Of a DNA stretch of 64,000 nt, positions 23,216-32,186 are shown piece after piece; the stretch's first letter is position 1; the number at the start of each line of letters is the position of its first letter. The notes below the pieces were generated by a model. That model was not told the origin of the DNA, searched no databases, and worked only from the letters and a program-made list of their open reading frames with translations. Source of the DNA: Parcubacteria group bacterium Gr01-1014_13. Its GTDB lineage: Bacteria; Patescibacteria; ABY1; Magasanikbacterales; GWA2-37-8. Position numbers and translations under genes: made by a program. The stretch spans positions 431,345 to 495,344 of the forward strand of contig VMGB01000001.1 in assembly GCA_007376295.1 (NCBI GenBank). Reading direction: 5' to 3'.

Positions 23216-24733
23216 TCAGGCAAGCCCAGGGAAGAAGTCTTTTTTAATCTGTTGTTTTGGCACACCAATTTTTCGTAAGATTTGTTCAAAAGCCACTACC
23301 ATATTGTTGGAACCGGACAAGTAAAAAGTTCTTTCTTTAAAATCCGGGACTGTGCGCATAATCATTTTGTCATCTACCATACCCCGTTCACCTTGCCAAT
23401 CAGCTGGATAAGGAGTGCTGGAAATAGTGTAAATTGTTTTTATTCCCAATTCCCGCTCACCCTGATCAAAAAGGTCTCGGTAAGCAATATCAGCTGGGGT
23501 GTAATTTGAGTATAGTAAAATTATATTTCTCTTTTCTTTCGTGTCCAACAAATACTTTACCATGCTTCTAAAAGGGGTGATACCGATACCACCGGCTATA
23601 AAAACAAGTTTTTTATTTTTATCTTTTGGCAAAACAAAGTCTCCGGCCAATTGAGAAGCCACGATTTTGTCGCCATGGTTTAGAGTAAGTATTGATTTTT
23701 TAAAACTGCTTGAGTGAGGATAAAATTTTATCCCCGTTCTAATTTCCGGCTCAGTTGGAGATGAGGCGATAGTAAAATATCGTCTCATACCTCTGGTATC
23801 TTGATGATCGTGTTCCAAAGTCCATTCCAAATACTGCCCGGGTTTAAATACTAATTTTTTGTCTGATTGAAAAACAAAATCATACACATCTGGCGCTATC
23901 ATCAATTTTTCTTTTAATTCTAAAATAAGTTTATACTTTGGACTAATGATATAAGAAAAAATGTTACCTGCCAGCAGAGCTAATTCCGGAGTGGAATAAA
24001 CATAACCAATATGAATAAAAGGAGCGAACAAAACTCCGGTTAGGGCACCATAAAGTATCCGCAACTTTTTGGTGGGAGGTGTAGTCATCGGTTCGGTGAG
24101 CATAACACAGGCGAAGAAAATAAGCGGAGAAGAAAATAATATTTCTTTTGAAATCATTAATAAATTGCTTTGTTTTAAGAAAAAGTATCCCAAAATAGTG
24201 GCCGCAGAAAAAATAATAAAACTTAAAACTAAATCAAATCTTCTTAATTTCCGCACCATGAGCAAACCGCCAACAAAAACAAAAGGCAACATATACAGAT
24301 TACCCACCCACCAATTGGCTGACTGTCCCGAAATTATAGCCGTCAACGCTACAGCGACTGCTGTCGGATTAAAAATGTGCTTCTTGTTTATCGCGATAAT
24401 ATACTTAGAAGCCATGGCCAAAAAAGCTGCGAAACCCAAAAATACCAAGCCGTTAACCGATCGAACCGGCGCAATAATGAGTGTTAAGATAAGACCCGTG
24501 GTGTACACCGATTCAATATTACTTGGAGCGCCAAAAACACGCGCAAAAATTGCGTTTACAACCAAACAAACACATACGATAAATATCCCGGAAACTGCCA
24601 AAGCGATTGGCGTGTACGGCAACAATCTAAAAAAACTCAAAAACAAAGCGGCCAGCCAAAGAGCCAGCACATAATAAAGTACCAATCGATACATTGTTAT
24701 TCGGTTGAGGAAATTGTCTATAAATTTAATCAT
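23216..24733 (-). CDS. RnfD/NqrB-like membrane protein fused to a ferredoxin-reductase-type NAD(P)H/flavin domain
   Basis: 505 aa. Residues ~1-270 hold eight to ten membrane helices of RnfD/NqrB type, with FACVMLTEPMTTPPTKKLR marking the conserved loop after the flavin-bearing helix region. Residues ~275-505 are a ferredoxin-NADP-reductase module: RRYFTIASSP (FAD), FIAGGIGITPFRSMV (NAD(P)H), and YLSGSNNMV near the end. Rnf and Nqr keep these functions on separate subunits; here one chain could take electrons from NAD(P)H to a membrane flavin. 7 bp after apbE. Confidence 0.85.
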   Translation of the reverse strand: MIKFIDNFLNRITMYRLVLYYVLALWLAALFLSFFRLLPYTPIALAVSGIFIVCVCLVVNAIFARVFGAPSNIESVYTTGLILTLIIAPVRSVNGLVFLGFAAFLAMASKYIIAINKKHIFNPTAVAVALTAIISGQSANWWVGNLYMLPFVFVGGLLMVRKLRRFDLVLSFIIFSAATILGYFFLKQSNLLMISKEILFSSPLIFFACVMLTEPMTTPPTKKLRILYGALTGVLFAPFIHIGYVYSTPELALLAGNIFSYIISPKYKLILELKEKLMIAPDVYDFVFQSDKKLVFKPGQYLEWTLEHDHQDTRGMRRYFTIASSPTEPEIRTGIKFYPHSSSFKKSILTLNHGDKIVASQLAGDFVLPKDKNKKLVFIAGGIGITPFRSMVKYLLDTKEKRNIILLYSNYTPADIAYRDLFDQGERELGIKTIYTISSTPYPADWQGERGMVDDKMIMRTVPDFKERTFYLSGSNNMVVAFEQILRKIGVPKQQIKKDFFPGLA

Positions 24734-24740
24734 ATATAAG

Positions 24741-25487
24741 CTATTTTACGACATATTTATCAAACCCGCTAGTCATCGTGGCAATACCATCCTTATCAAT
24801 CATATATCCTTCAAAACCTGCTAGTCTCTCTATAAAATCTATTCCTTTTTTTCCCATAGCAAAGGCGGTAGTGGCGAACCTGTCTGCCTCATAGATATTT
24901 GGACCAATTACGGATAAACTGACAATTTCAGTAATTAATTCTTTGGTCTGATGGGGATTGTAAATATGCTGACCTCGGATATAGGTACCTGACGTGGCTA
25001 CTCCAACATCTGTGAGAGAAATAACTTTAATTATTTCTTCGGCATTAAAAGGATTGCGTATCCCCACTCGCCAATTTTTACCTTGACTGTTTTGACCGTG
25101 CATCTCGATATCTCCTCCAGCTTCTACATAAAAATTTTTAAAACCTTGTTCTTGCAAAAGTTTGGCGGCATTATTTATTGCCCAACCTTTTACCAAGCCG
25201 GAAGGATCGTATTTTCCATCTTTGGATTTAATATCAAAGTATCCGTTTGTTATTTTCTTAGTTTCTTCACACAGCCGCCAGACTTCTAACATGTCTTGGC
25301 TATAATCTTTTTCTTTTATTTCGCCACGATTAATTTGACTTATATCGCTTTCGTCTTTATAGGTACTAAACTTTTTGTCTACATAATCAAAGTAAGAAAA
25401 AACTTTATCAAAAATATCTTCGGTAGCAAACGAATCACAAATTTCTACGGTAATTGGCATGCCCATCAGCTGTCGTGTTTGTTTCAT
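24741..25487 (-). CDS. apbE: FAD:protein FMN transferase
   Basis: 248 aa ApbE. It attaches FMN covalently to a Ser/Thr of exported or membrane proteins. The family features are present: MGMPITVEI, SDISQINRG, DPSGLVKGWAI, AGGDIEMHGQN, VATSGTY, HIYNPHQ and ADRFATTAFAMG. It lacks a clear signal peptide or lipobox, unlike many ApbE, so its side of the membrane is unsure. It sits 1 bp after the FMN-carrier gene and 7 bp before the RnfD-FNR fusion, its two likely substrates. Confidence 0.93.
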   Translation of the reverse strand: MKQTRQLMGMPITVEICDSFATEDIFDKVFSYFDYVDKKFSTYKDESDISQINRGEIKEKDYSQDMLEVWRLCEETKKITNGYFDIKSKDGKYDPSGLVKGWAINNAAKLLQEQGFKNFYVEAGGDIEMHGQNSQGKNWRVGIRNPFNAEEIIKVISLTDVGVATSGTYIRGQHIYNPHQTKELITEIVSLSVIGPNIYEADRFATTAFAMGKKGIDFIERLAGFEGYMIDKDGIATMTSGFDKYVVK

Positions 25488-25488
25488 G

Positions 25489-26013
25489 CTATGATTTAGC
25501 TTTGACCAAAGCGGAGGCCAATGACTCTATAAAACCTTCGCTTGTTTGAGTAGCACCAGACACCATATCAATCTTGGCGCTTTGAGCGATGATCGCTTCA
25601 GTTCTTAGCCGAGGAAGAGATTCATTGCTGATATTAATAGAAGTAGGTCGGTCATTAGGAAACTCCAAAAACTTTACATCTGTAAGTTTGCCGCTACTAA
25701 TAACTGCAGATACCCGCACATTGCCAAAAATAGTGACTACGCTTGGTCCTAAATATTCTCCATTTTTGTATTGCCCCTTCTCTTCTTTTGGAGGTTGCGG
25801 AGTAGGTTTAACTGGTGGTGGGGTTTGGGCAGGCTTCTTTGAGATGACAGGAACAGGTGTCTCAGTGGTAGTTGGTATGCTGACTAAAGTCGTTGAGGAA
25901 ACATCGAGCTTAAGGCCTAAATCCTGATTAGCACCTCCTAAACGCTGATAAACTGCATAAGCAACTACAGCCAAAACTACAAAAGAAGAAAAAATGATTT
26001 TCTTAAGTTTCAT
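25489..26013 (-). CDS. Exported FMN-binding domain protein with flavinylation motif
   Basis: 174 aa. N-terminal membrane helix (~5-23), a Thr/Pro-rich linker (~40-80), then an RnfG/NqrC-like FMN-binding domain. The ApbE target motif is present as DMVSGATQTS near residue 150, where the Thr would carry FMN. Preceded by AT-rich DNA with an AGTATA-ATA-TATACT dyad (26041-26055) and a TTCATA-18-TATACT promoter-like pair. First gene of the run FMN carrier, apbE, RnfD-FNR. It is probably the outward electron carrier. Confidence 0.9.
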   Translation of the reverse strand: MKLKKIIFSSFVVLAVVAYAVYQRLGGANQDLGLKLDVSSTTLVSIPTTTETPVPVISKKPAQTPPPVKPTPQPPKEEKGQYKNGEYLGPSVVTIFGNVRVSAVISSGKLTDVKFLEFPNDRPTSINISNESLPRLRTEAIIAQSAKIDMVSGATQTSEGFIESLASALVKAKS

Positions 26014-26103
26014 AGAAGATCCGCTAAGATTAGATGAACTAGTATAATATATACTAAACTATACTATGAAATATATGAATTATCAAGGAGGCTTAACACA
26101 AAA

Positions 26104-26135
26104 ACAAAAACCCTCCGGTAAAGGAGGGCTTTTTA
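26104..26135. terminator. Terminator after the cold-shock gene
   Basis: CCCTCC/GGAGGG stem (26111-26116 with 26123-26128) with T tracts on both strands; on the minus strand it ends csp transcription. Confidence 0.85.
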
Positions 26136-26144
26136 TTGAACTGG

Positions 26145-26345
26145 TTAGGCGCGAACAACGTTTGCAGCGCGAGGACCTTTTTCTGACTCTTCAACATCAA
26201 ATGACACTGTGTCACCTTGTTTTAATTCAGAAAATTGCATACCGCTCAAAGCAGTGGCGTGAAAGAAAATATCTTTTGAGCCATCTTCTGGAGTGATAAA
26301 ACCAAAATTCTTTTCTGTAACTAGGGTTTTGATAGTACCTGTCAT
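26145..26345 (-). CDS. Cold-shock domain protein
   Basis: 66 aa single cold-shock domain that binds single-stranded RNA or DNA. RNP1 is KNFGFI and RNP2 is DIFFHATAL, with the usual end VSFDVEESEKGPRAANV. It has its own strong promoter 80 bp upstream and its own terminator, leaving a ~74-nt leader, as is common for cold-shock genes that act through their 5' end. It interrupts two parts of the redox gene region but is not functionally tied to it. Confidence 0.95.
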   Translation of the reverse strand: MTGTIKTLVTEKNFGFITPEDGSKDIFFHATALSGMQFSELKQGDTVSFDVEESEKGPRAANVVRA

Positions 26346-26425
26346 AGTAAAAAATTAAATTGTGAATAAATTAATCGCCGGCAAAATTCGACTATTTTTC
26401 CACCTGGGAGATTTTTAATGAAATT

Positions 26426-26454
26426 AGTATATCACAAAACAGCTCTTTTGTCAA
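26426..26454 (-). promoter_or_regulatory. Promoter of the cold-shock gene
   Basis: TTGACA (26454-26449), 17 bp, TATACT (26431-26426) on the minus strand, near consensus. Confidence 0.85.
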
Positions 26455-26479
26455 TACTTTATCCCTCTTTTGCCTAATT

Positions 26480-28864
26480 TTAGGCAAGTTTAACCGTGTC
26501 GTTATCTGTGCTAATTTCTACTGGATCCAAGCCGCGTTTGGCTGGGCCATTTTTAAGAGAACCGTCAAATTCAAAACGTGAGCCGTGGCAAGGGCAGTCC
26601 CAGGTATTTTCGCCGTCATTCCATTCAATTTGGCACCCAAGATGCGGACAGACAGTCGAAAAAGCTTTGACTTTGCCCTCTTTTTTAACTACGGCAAGCT
26701 TCTTGCCACCCACATCCAAAACCATGCCTTTATTGTCAGCAAGACCGCTGATGTCCCCTGCTCCAGATGCAGATTGGGAGCCGGCTTCAACTGGCCAAAC
26801 TAATGGACGATCGCAGGCAAAAAACGCATGGTGGGGATTATTTTTTTGTTGTACCAAATCAGCGGCAATATTACCAGCAAAAAATCCTTGAGCTGTGCCA
26901 TTGCCTGCCCAGCCAGTTAAAAAGATGGCATTTTTGCCATATGCTGGATGAGGACCGATAAGAGGCAGGGTGTCTGGAGTATAGAAAAGCGAGCCTTGCC
27001 AGCTATTGATAACCTTTAGCGGTGTTTTCGAACCCACAAGGCTTCTAAACCATTTTTCCAATTCAACATGCGGATTTGTGTCCGGTTTTGGGGTATTGGT
27101 CTTCCAGTCCTCACCGCCTAAAATAAATTCATCCTCGCCAACAGCCCGGAAATAATGATATGGATCCTGGTCATCCCAAAAAAATCCTTCAGCAAAAGTT
27201 GGTTTTTTATCAAACTTAATATCTATAACATAACTCACTGCGCTACGAAGCAACTCTGCCACTTTAGGGAAAAATTTTACGGGCGGTAAACCAGTGGCCA
27301 TGATAAGCCATTTTGCTTTTACACTACCTGATTTAGTTTTGACGACCACTTGATCACTGAGAGCAATATCAACTACTTCACTATCTTCAAAAAATATAGC
27401 TCCATTTTTTGTAGATCGCTCTGCCAAAGAAATTAAAAATTGCCGCATATGGAACATGACCTCGGAAGCTTTTTTACGATAAGCAGCTACTACCGGAACA
27501 CCGATGGCAGCACTCGCCTCTTCCTTTAACAAATACTCCATACTAGAATCCTTGGCTTGAAATTTTTGAAAGGTCTCAGCAAAATGTTTGAGTGATTTCT
27601 TATCTTTCTGAAGCGTAAAACAGGCAGTGTCAACTTCTTGCCACTCGCAATCTATTTTCTCCTCAATAATTGTTTTTTTAAACAGAGCGATAGCGGCATC
27701 ACTACTTTCCCAGGCTGCCAAAGTTGGATCTAATGAATCAAGAAAGCGAGTGCCGCAAGCTGTAGTAAAACCAGAATCGCCACTGGCAATAGTAACGGAT
27801 TCAAGCAGCGCAGTGCTAATACCATTTTTTGATAAAAAATACGCAGCTGAAATTCCGGCCATACCGCCGCCAACTATTACTACATCAACTTGTTTATCAC
27901 CTTGCAAAGCAGGATAACGCGGCTTGTCCGGAACAGATCTAAACCAATAAGAAGCTTCTCCGGCAATAGTTGGATTTTTAGCCCCACAATCACAATTGGC
28001 ACAGGTCGAAACTTTTTTTCGATTAGGCAAAAATAACAGACTGGCCACAAGATTGCCGGCCAAAAGTCCGAAGACGAGCGGGTCTAAAGTGACTAGATTA
28101 AATTTACGAGCCAGATAGGTAACCAGGACTATGGCAAAGCCAACAAATGCTCCGTAAAATATTTCTTGACGTCTTGTACGAAAAGTTGAAGTGAGCGGTT
28201 CAATAAGCATTACTGTCGAGAAGTAAAGAATTACACTGCTCACTATTTGAACAAAGAGTACGTCCGGCAATCGTTCTGGCGTTACTCCATTAATCAAAGA
28301 TAATATGCCAAGAAAAAAAGCATACGATAACAAAAATGGAACGGTGACATGCCAGCGATTCTGCCGCCAAAGAATAATAACAGCAGCCACTGCGCTAAAC
28401 ACAAATAGCCACATGCCAATATCTAATTTTTGCAAACCACCTATTGTCGGAACTACTTCGCCAGTTACTGCCCACCAAGAAACAGAGGGAGTAAAAAAAC
28501 TCATTACCGCCAAAGCAAAAGAGGCGGGATTGAAGACGTGGCGATTTTTCCTAAAATGCAAAAGTTGTTTAGAAGCAACAGCTAACAGTGGAAGAGCAAT
28601 GAGAATTATAAGAGGAGGTTTTGGGAGAGCGCCGATAGTGAGTATAAAGCCAGATATCCAAGATGATACGGGAAGATACCAAACTCTGTCGCGTGCATAT
28701 GTCCATAAAAGATCAAAAGAAGCATAAAGGAGTACAATTAGTACTCCATCTGCAAACATCATGATATCTTTAAAATAGAGAGACGCAAATAATGTGAGTA
28801 GGCCCAAATAGCCCACCATGAAATATTTAATATTTAACGACTTCTTCAGACGGGCCAAAATCAT
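26480..28864 (-). CDS. Triple fusion: RnfD-like membrane domain, FAD oxidoreductase, Rieske domain
   Basis: 794 aa. Residues ~1-285 are a multi-helix RnfD/NqrB-like membrane domain with YFSTVMLIEPLTSTFRTRR. A Cys cluster TCANCDCGAK follows near 300. Residues ~325-690 are a DAO-type FAD oxidoreductase (VDVVIVGGGMAGISAAYFL; later FLTGWAGNGTAQGFFAG). The last ~90 residues are a Rieske 2Fe-2S domain with both ligand pairs, CPHLGC and CPCHGS. Each part is a known family; I do not know this three-part order from any described enzyme. It would link a membrane flavin, FAD chemistry and an iron-sulfur centre in one chain. Confidence 0.85.
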   Translation of the reverse strand: MILARLKKSLNIKYFMVGYLGLLTLFASLYFKDIMMFADGVLIVLLYASFDLLWTYARDRVWYLPVSSWISGFILTIGALPKPPLIILIALPLLAVASKQLLHFRKNRHVFNPASFALAVMSFFTPSVSWWAVTGEVVPTIGGLQKLDIGMWLFVFSAVAAVIILWRQNRWHVTVPFLLSYAFFLGILSLINGVTPERLPDVLFVQIVSSVILYFSTVMLIEPLTSTFRTRRQEIFYGAFVGFAIVLVTYLARKFNLVTLDPLVFGLLAGNLVASLLFLPNRKKVSTCANCDCGAKNPTIAGEASYWFRSVPDKPRYPALQGDKQVDVVIVGGGMAGISAAYFLSKNGISTALLESVTIASGDSGFTTACGTRFLDSLDPTLAAWESSDAAIALFKKTIIEEKIDCEWQEVDTACFTLQKDKKSLKHFAETFQKFQAKDSSMEYLLKEEASAAIGVPVVAAYRKKASEVMFHMRQFLISLAERSTKNGAIFFEDSEVVDIALSDQVVVKTKSGSVKAKWLIMATGLPPVKFFPKVAELLRSAVSYVIDIKFDKKPTFAEGFFWDDQDPYHYFRAVGEDEFILGGEDWKTNTPKPDTNPHVELEKWFRSLVGSKTPLKVINSWQGSLFYTPDTLPLIGPHPAYGKNAIFLTGWAGNGTAQGFFAGNIAADLVQQKNNPHHAFFACDRPLVWPVEAGSQSASGAGDISGLADNKGMVLDVGGKKLAVVKKEGKVKAFSTVCPHLGCQIEWNDGENTWDCPCHGSRFEFDGSLKNGPAKRGLDPVEISTDNDTVKLA

Positions 28865-28881
28865 AATTCCTTAGAGGTGAT

Positions 28882-30039
28882 TTATTCAGTTACAACTACA
28901 CTGCCTTGCATGGAACCATGATATTCACAGAGGTAAGAAAAAGTTCCAACAGAAGTAAATGTGTGGCTATAGGTTGCACCTGGCGCCATGTTTCCACTAT
29001 TAAATGAGCCGTCAGCTGCTGTTACTGTGTGAGGAGAGCTATCGTTATTTGTCCAGGTAACAGTGCCGCCTTTGGAAACCGATACGCTAACTGGTTGAAA
29101 AGCAAAACCGGCAATTTTTGCAGAGACTTGAAGAACTTTGACTTTTTCTTCTATTTTTTCTTCCTCCTCAACTTTTACCTTAGCAGGCTCTTCTATTTTT
29201 ACTTTAGCTTTTTCTTCTTTTACTTTTTTAACTTTAAGAGTTGTGGTTGGGGTGGCAGGTTTAGGGGGTTTGGCTGCGGCCAAAGCAGCCCTCAGGTCTT
29301 TAGTAGCTTTTTCTACAGCTTTTTTAAAATCAGCTCGTGCTTTGGTCAAAGCCGCCTTGCGGGCTGCGGTTAAAGTTTTTAGGTTCGCAGTAAGTTTTTC
29401 TACTGCCTTGCGATCAGTGGCAAACTTTTCACGAGCTGCTTTTACAGACGCTTGAAAAGTAGCACGAGCAGTTGTTGGAGCAATTCCACCAGCACAATCG
29501 GCCTTAGCTTTTGCTTCGGCGTTTTTTAAGGCTGTTTGAAAAGCGGTCGCGGCAGATTGCATGCCGACTTTACGAGCTGCAATAGCGGCATCTACACCAC
29601 TACGAAAAGAAGTGCGGGTAGAATCAAAGGCGGCTTTGCGCGCACTAACTGCGGCAGTCATAGCTGCTTGAAACGCATCAAGAGCTTTTTTTTGAGCATC
29701 GTTTTTGGCTTTACTCTGCATTTTAGCAAAGCTGTCGGCAAGTTTTTTGTCTGCGTCAGCTTTTTGTTGAGTTAATTTTTCATCACGATCAGAACGAGTT
29801 TTTTCTAATTTAGCAGCTCTGGTACCGGCCAGTTCGTCTAATTTTTTAGCCTTATCGCCCATTTCTCTATCTAGTTTTGTAGAAGAATTTTCCAAACGAG
29901 TACAAAAATTTTCCGCTGGTTTTTTTGGCGTAGAAGTTCTGGTAGATGTTGTTTCAGCTAAAACCGGCAATGCCACTGTATTAGCAAGCATTGCTACAGA
30001 CATGGCAAAACCAATTACTTTTTTAGAAATCTGTTGCAT
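28882..30039 (-). CDS. Exported coiled-coil protein with C-terminal plastocyanin-type domain
   Basis: 385 aa. Signal peptide ~1-28 (SVAMLANTVALPVLAET). Residues ~45-250 are an Ala/Lys/Arg/Asp-rich helical coil, followed by a Lys/Glu/Val/Pro linker to ~300. The last ~85 residues are a type 1 copper domain: FAFQPVSVSVSKGGTVTWTN, SPHTVTAADG, YLCEYHGSMQG, giving His, Cys, His and Met ligands. The stalk would hold the blue-copper domain away from the membrane. It follows the small anchored protein with a 17-bp overlap and precedes the Rieske fusion by 17 bp. Confidence 0.88.
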   Translation of the reverse strand: MQQISKKVIGFAMSVAMLANTVALPVLAETTSTRTSTPKKPAENFCTRLENSSTKLDREMGDKAKKLDELAGTRAAKLEKTRSDRDEKLTQQKADADKKLADSFAKMQSKAKNDAQKKALDAFQAAMTAAVSARKAAFDSTRTSFRSGVDAAIAARKVGMQSAATAFQTALKNAEAKAKADCAGGIAPTTARATFQASVKAAREKFATDRKAVEKLTANLKTLTAARKAALTKARADFKKAVEKATKDLRAALAAAKPPKPATPTTTLKVKKVKEEKAKVKIEEPAKVKVEEEEKIEEKVKVLQVSAKIAGFAFQPVSVSVSKGGTVTWTNNDSSPHTVTAADGSFNSGNMAPGATYSHTFTSVGTFSYLCEYHGSMQGSVVVTE

Positions 30040-30334
30040 AAGTATTATTTAAATTATTTAAAGCTGCGTTATCTGAAGTTACCATGGCACTATCCTTTTC
30101 TTCTTCAGCCTCGGCAGGCGGCTCGGTATTGGCAATTTTCACTGCAGCATTAATATCAGCATCTGTGAGCGGTGGGGAATTTAAATCATACCATTTTCCT
30201 CCGAGAACCTGGTTTTGTTCGGCAGTTTCTGCGGCTGGAGCTGGAACTGTAGTAGGATTTTTAAACTTAGCCACTGCTCCGACCACGATAGCAAGGGCGA
30301 CAACAGGCAAAACTATTTTCCAAGTTGAAGACAT
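30023..30334 (-). CDS. Small membrane-anchored protein
   Basis: 103 aa. One N-terminal membrane helix (~7-23), a Pro/Thr/Ala linker, then an acidic external part containing KWYDLNSPPLTDADINAA and EPPAEAEEEKD. No domain recognised. Its end overlaps the start of the blue-copper gene by 17 bp, so the two are coupled and probably exported together. First gene of the leftward set that includes the blue-copper and Rieske proteins. Confidence 0.65.
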   Translation of the reverse strand: MSSTWKIVLPVVALAIVVGAVAKFKNPTTVPAPAAETAEQNQVLGGKWYDLNSPPLTDADINAAVKIANTEPPAEAEEEKDSAMVTSDNAALNNLNNTYATDF

Positions 30335-30429
30335 AAAATTTTATTAATTAAACTATTTGATAATATTATATAACTAAAGCTGTATATCAGTAAATATTTT
30401 TATCAACAAGCATGCAGTACACGTATGTA

Positions 30430-30642
30430 TTACGGCCGATTGTGCCGCATACTATCTAGCGCCCAAGTGTACTCTATGACCAAAACAGGTATCCACTGCG
30501 CTTCTTTATGAATAATAAACATGGCAGTGCCGAAAACTAGTGCCGCGGTATTGATAATAAAAAAAGCAATATCAAAACCTTGCTCATGTCGAGAGACTTC
30601 TTCATTATTGGTTATATACAAAAACCATTTGCGTAAACTCAT
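30430..30642 (-). CDS. Small membrane protein, probably leaderless mRNA
   Basis: 70 aa with two hydrophobic segments (~24-42 and 50-62) after an amphipathic start (MSLRKWFLYITNNEEV). Not recognised. There is no ribosome site; instead TTGCGC-17-TATAGT (-10 at 30654-30649) puts the transcription start at the A of the ATG, so the message may be leaderless. It stands alone between the redox cluster and mgtE. Confidence 0.6.
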   Translation of the reverse strand: MSLRKWFLYITNNEEVSRHEQGFDIAFFIINTAALVFGTAMFIIHKEAQWIPVLVIEYTWALDSMRHNRP

Positions 30643-30698
30643 ACATTAACTATACCATCAAACGGTTTTATGCGCAAAATATGTTTTGCCAATTTTGG

Positions 30699-32051
30699 TT
30701 AGTGCAAAATAAAGACGCTGGCGATGGAAAAATAAATTGTAATTCCGGTAACATCTACAAAGGTGGCCACAAACGGACTGCTGGCATATGCCGGATCAAT
30801 ACCTAATTTTTTGAAAATAATCGGAAGCATTGAACCAACGAGCGTTCCCCAAAGACAAATGCTGGCGACGGACAAACCAATAACCAACCCAATAGGCAGA
30901 CGCTCAGCTGGCCCAAGAATATGTTGCGGAGTTAAATAAGCGCGTAAAAAACCGATAAGGCCCAGCGCCACACCAAGCGCTATGCCCATAAAAAGTTCGT
31001 GGCGAAAAACCCGCCACCAATCCCGGGCGGTGATATGCCCTAGGGCCATCGCGCGGGTGATAATTGTGGCCGCTTGGGACCCGCTGTTTCCGCCAGTCGA
31101 TATAGCTAGCGGCACAAATAATGCCAACGCGGTGACAGCAGCGATAGATGATTCAAATCTAGACAAGGCGGTGAAAGTAAAAAGTTCCGCCACAAAAAGA
31201 ATAGAAAGCCAACCCACTCTTTTTTTCCAAATGGTAAAAAATTTACTCTCCAAATAACTGGCATCGATTCGACCTACCGCGCCCATGCGGTAGAGATCTT
31301 CGCTGGCCTCTACTCGCGCGATGCGCAATATATCGTTCATATGAATAATGCCGAGAATTTTTTGATTTTCATCAATAACAGAAATGATATCGCTGTTTTC
31401 CTTACCCATCAGTTCAAGCACCTCTTCTCTATCAGCAGAATGCAAAATTGTCGGCACTTCTCGCGACACCCGCGCGACTTCAATATTATTTGGAGAAGTA
31501 ACGAGCGTGCGGGCTGGCGCCCAACGCACACCTTCTTTAGCCTGAAAAATCACTGTTGGCACTCGCTTGTGTTCCTTCGTATACTTTTGAACTGTATCAA
31601 TAACGTCGTTAATTTTAGTTTCGGGCGGCAATTCAAGAAAATTTAAGTCCATCAAACCGCCTGCGGTTTCCGGGCCAAATTTTAACAACTTTTCAATGCG
31701 TAGGCGTTTGTCTTGATGAACATGTTGCAAAATATCATTATGACGCACGCTTGGCAGCTGCTGTAAAATATCCGTCGCATTGTCTTCATCTAAAAAATAA
31801 AAAAATCTAGCAAGAGCTAAATCTGATAATTGAGAAAAAATAAGTTCGCGAGCAGTATCTGAAAAAAACATGGCTGCGGTGGCCTGCTTCTCCGGAGGCA
31901 GCATCGCAAAAATTTCCAACTCTCTGCCGGAAAATTCACTGATAGCATTCGCAATTGTACGGGCATCTTCCTGCTCCAAAATTTGTTGCAATTCTGGGCG
32001 GTTATTTTCCCGCAAAAGGATTTCGATGCGTTGAACAAGCGCTTGATCCAT
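30699..32051 (-). CDS. mgtE: Magnesium transporter MgtE
   Basis: 450 aa. The N-terminal helical superhelix domain (1-130), two CBS domains (~135-255; IISVIDENQKILGIIHMNDIL), the plug helix and a five-helix membrane domain with GNSGSQAATIITRA and the late PAYASSPFVATFVDVTG motif are all in the MgtE order. It is a Mg2+-gated Mg2+ channel. Length is normal. A TGGACT-16-TATAAT promoter-like pair lies near 32115-32140. No Mg-sensing leader is apparent. Confidence 0.95.
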   Translation of the reverse strand: MDQALVQRIEILLRENNRPELQQILEQEDARTIANAISEFSGRELEIFAMLPPEKQATAAMFFSDTARELIFSQLSDLALARFFYFLDEDNATDILQQLPSVRHNDILQHVHQDKRLRIEKLLKFGPETAGGLMDLNFLELPPETKINDVIDTVQKYTKEHKRVPTVIFQAKEGVRWAPARTLVTSPNNIEVARVSREVPTILHSADREEVLELMGKENSDIISVIDENQKILGIIHMNDILRIARVEASEDLYRMGAVGRIDASYLESKFFTIWKKRVGWLSILFVAELFTFTALSRFESSIAAVTALALFVPLAISTGGNSGSQAATIITRAMALGHITARDWWRVFRHELFMGIALGVALGLIGFLRAYLTPQHILGPAERLPIGLVIGLSVASICLWGTLVGSMLPIIFKKLGIDPAYASSPFVATFVDVTGITIYFSIASVFILH

Positions 32052-32186
32052 ATAAAAATTTTGGCAGATTTCCTAGCGCTCTGTAGATTACGTCTTTACC
32101 GAACTAGCTAAATTATACCAGGAGATTAAATTAAGTCCAGCCAAGATTGATAAAGTAACATTTACAGCGCGGCTATAGAGGAAAAA

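Noticed and set aside
26066..26296. Plus-strand ORF over the cold-shock gene with a GGAGG-like start
   Set aside because: It is antisense to the well-supported csp gene and runs through its terminator.
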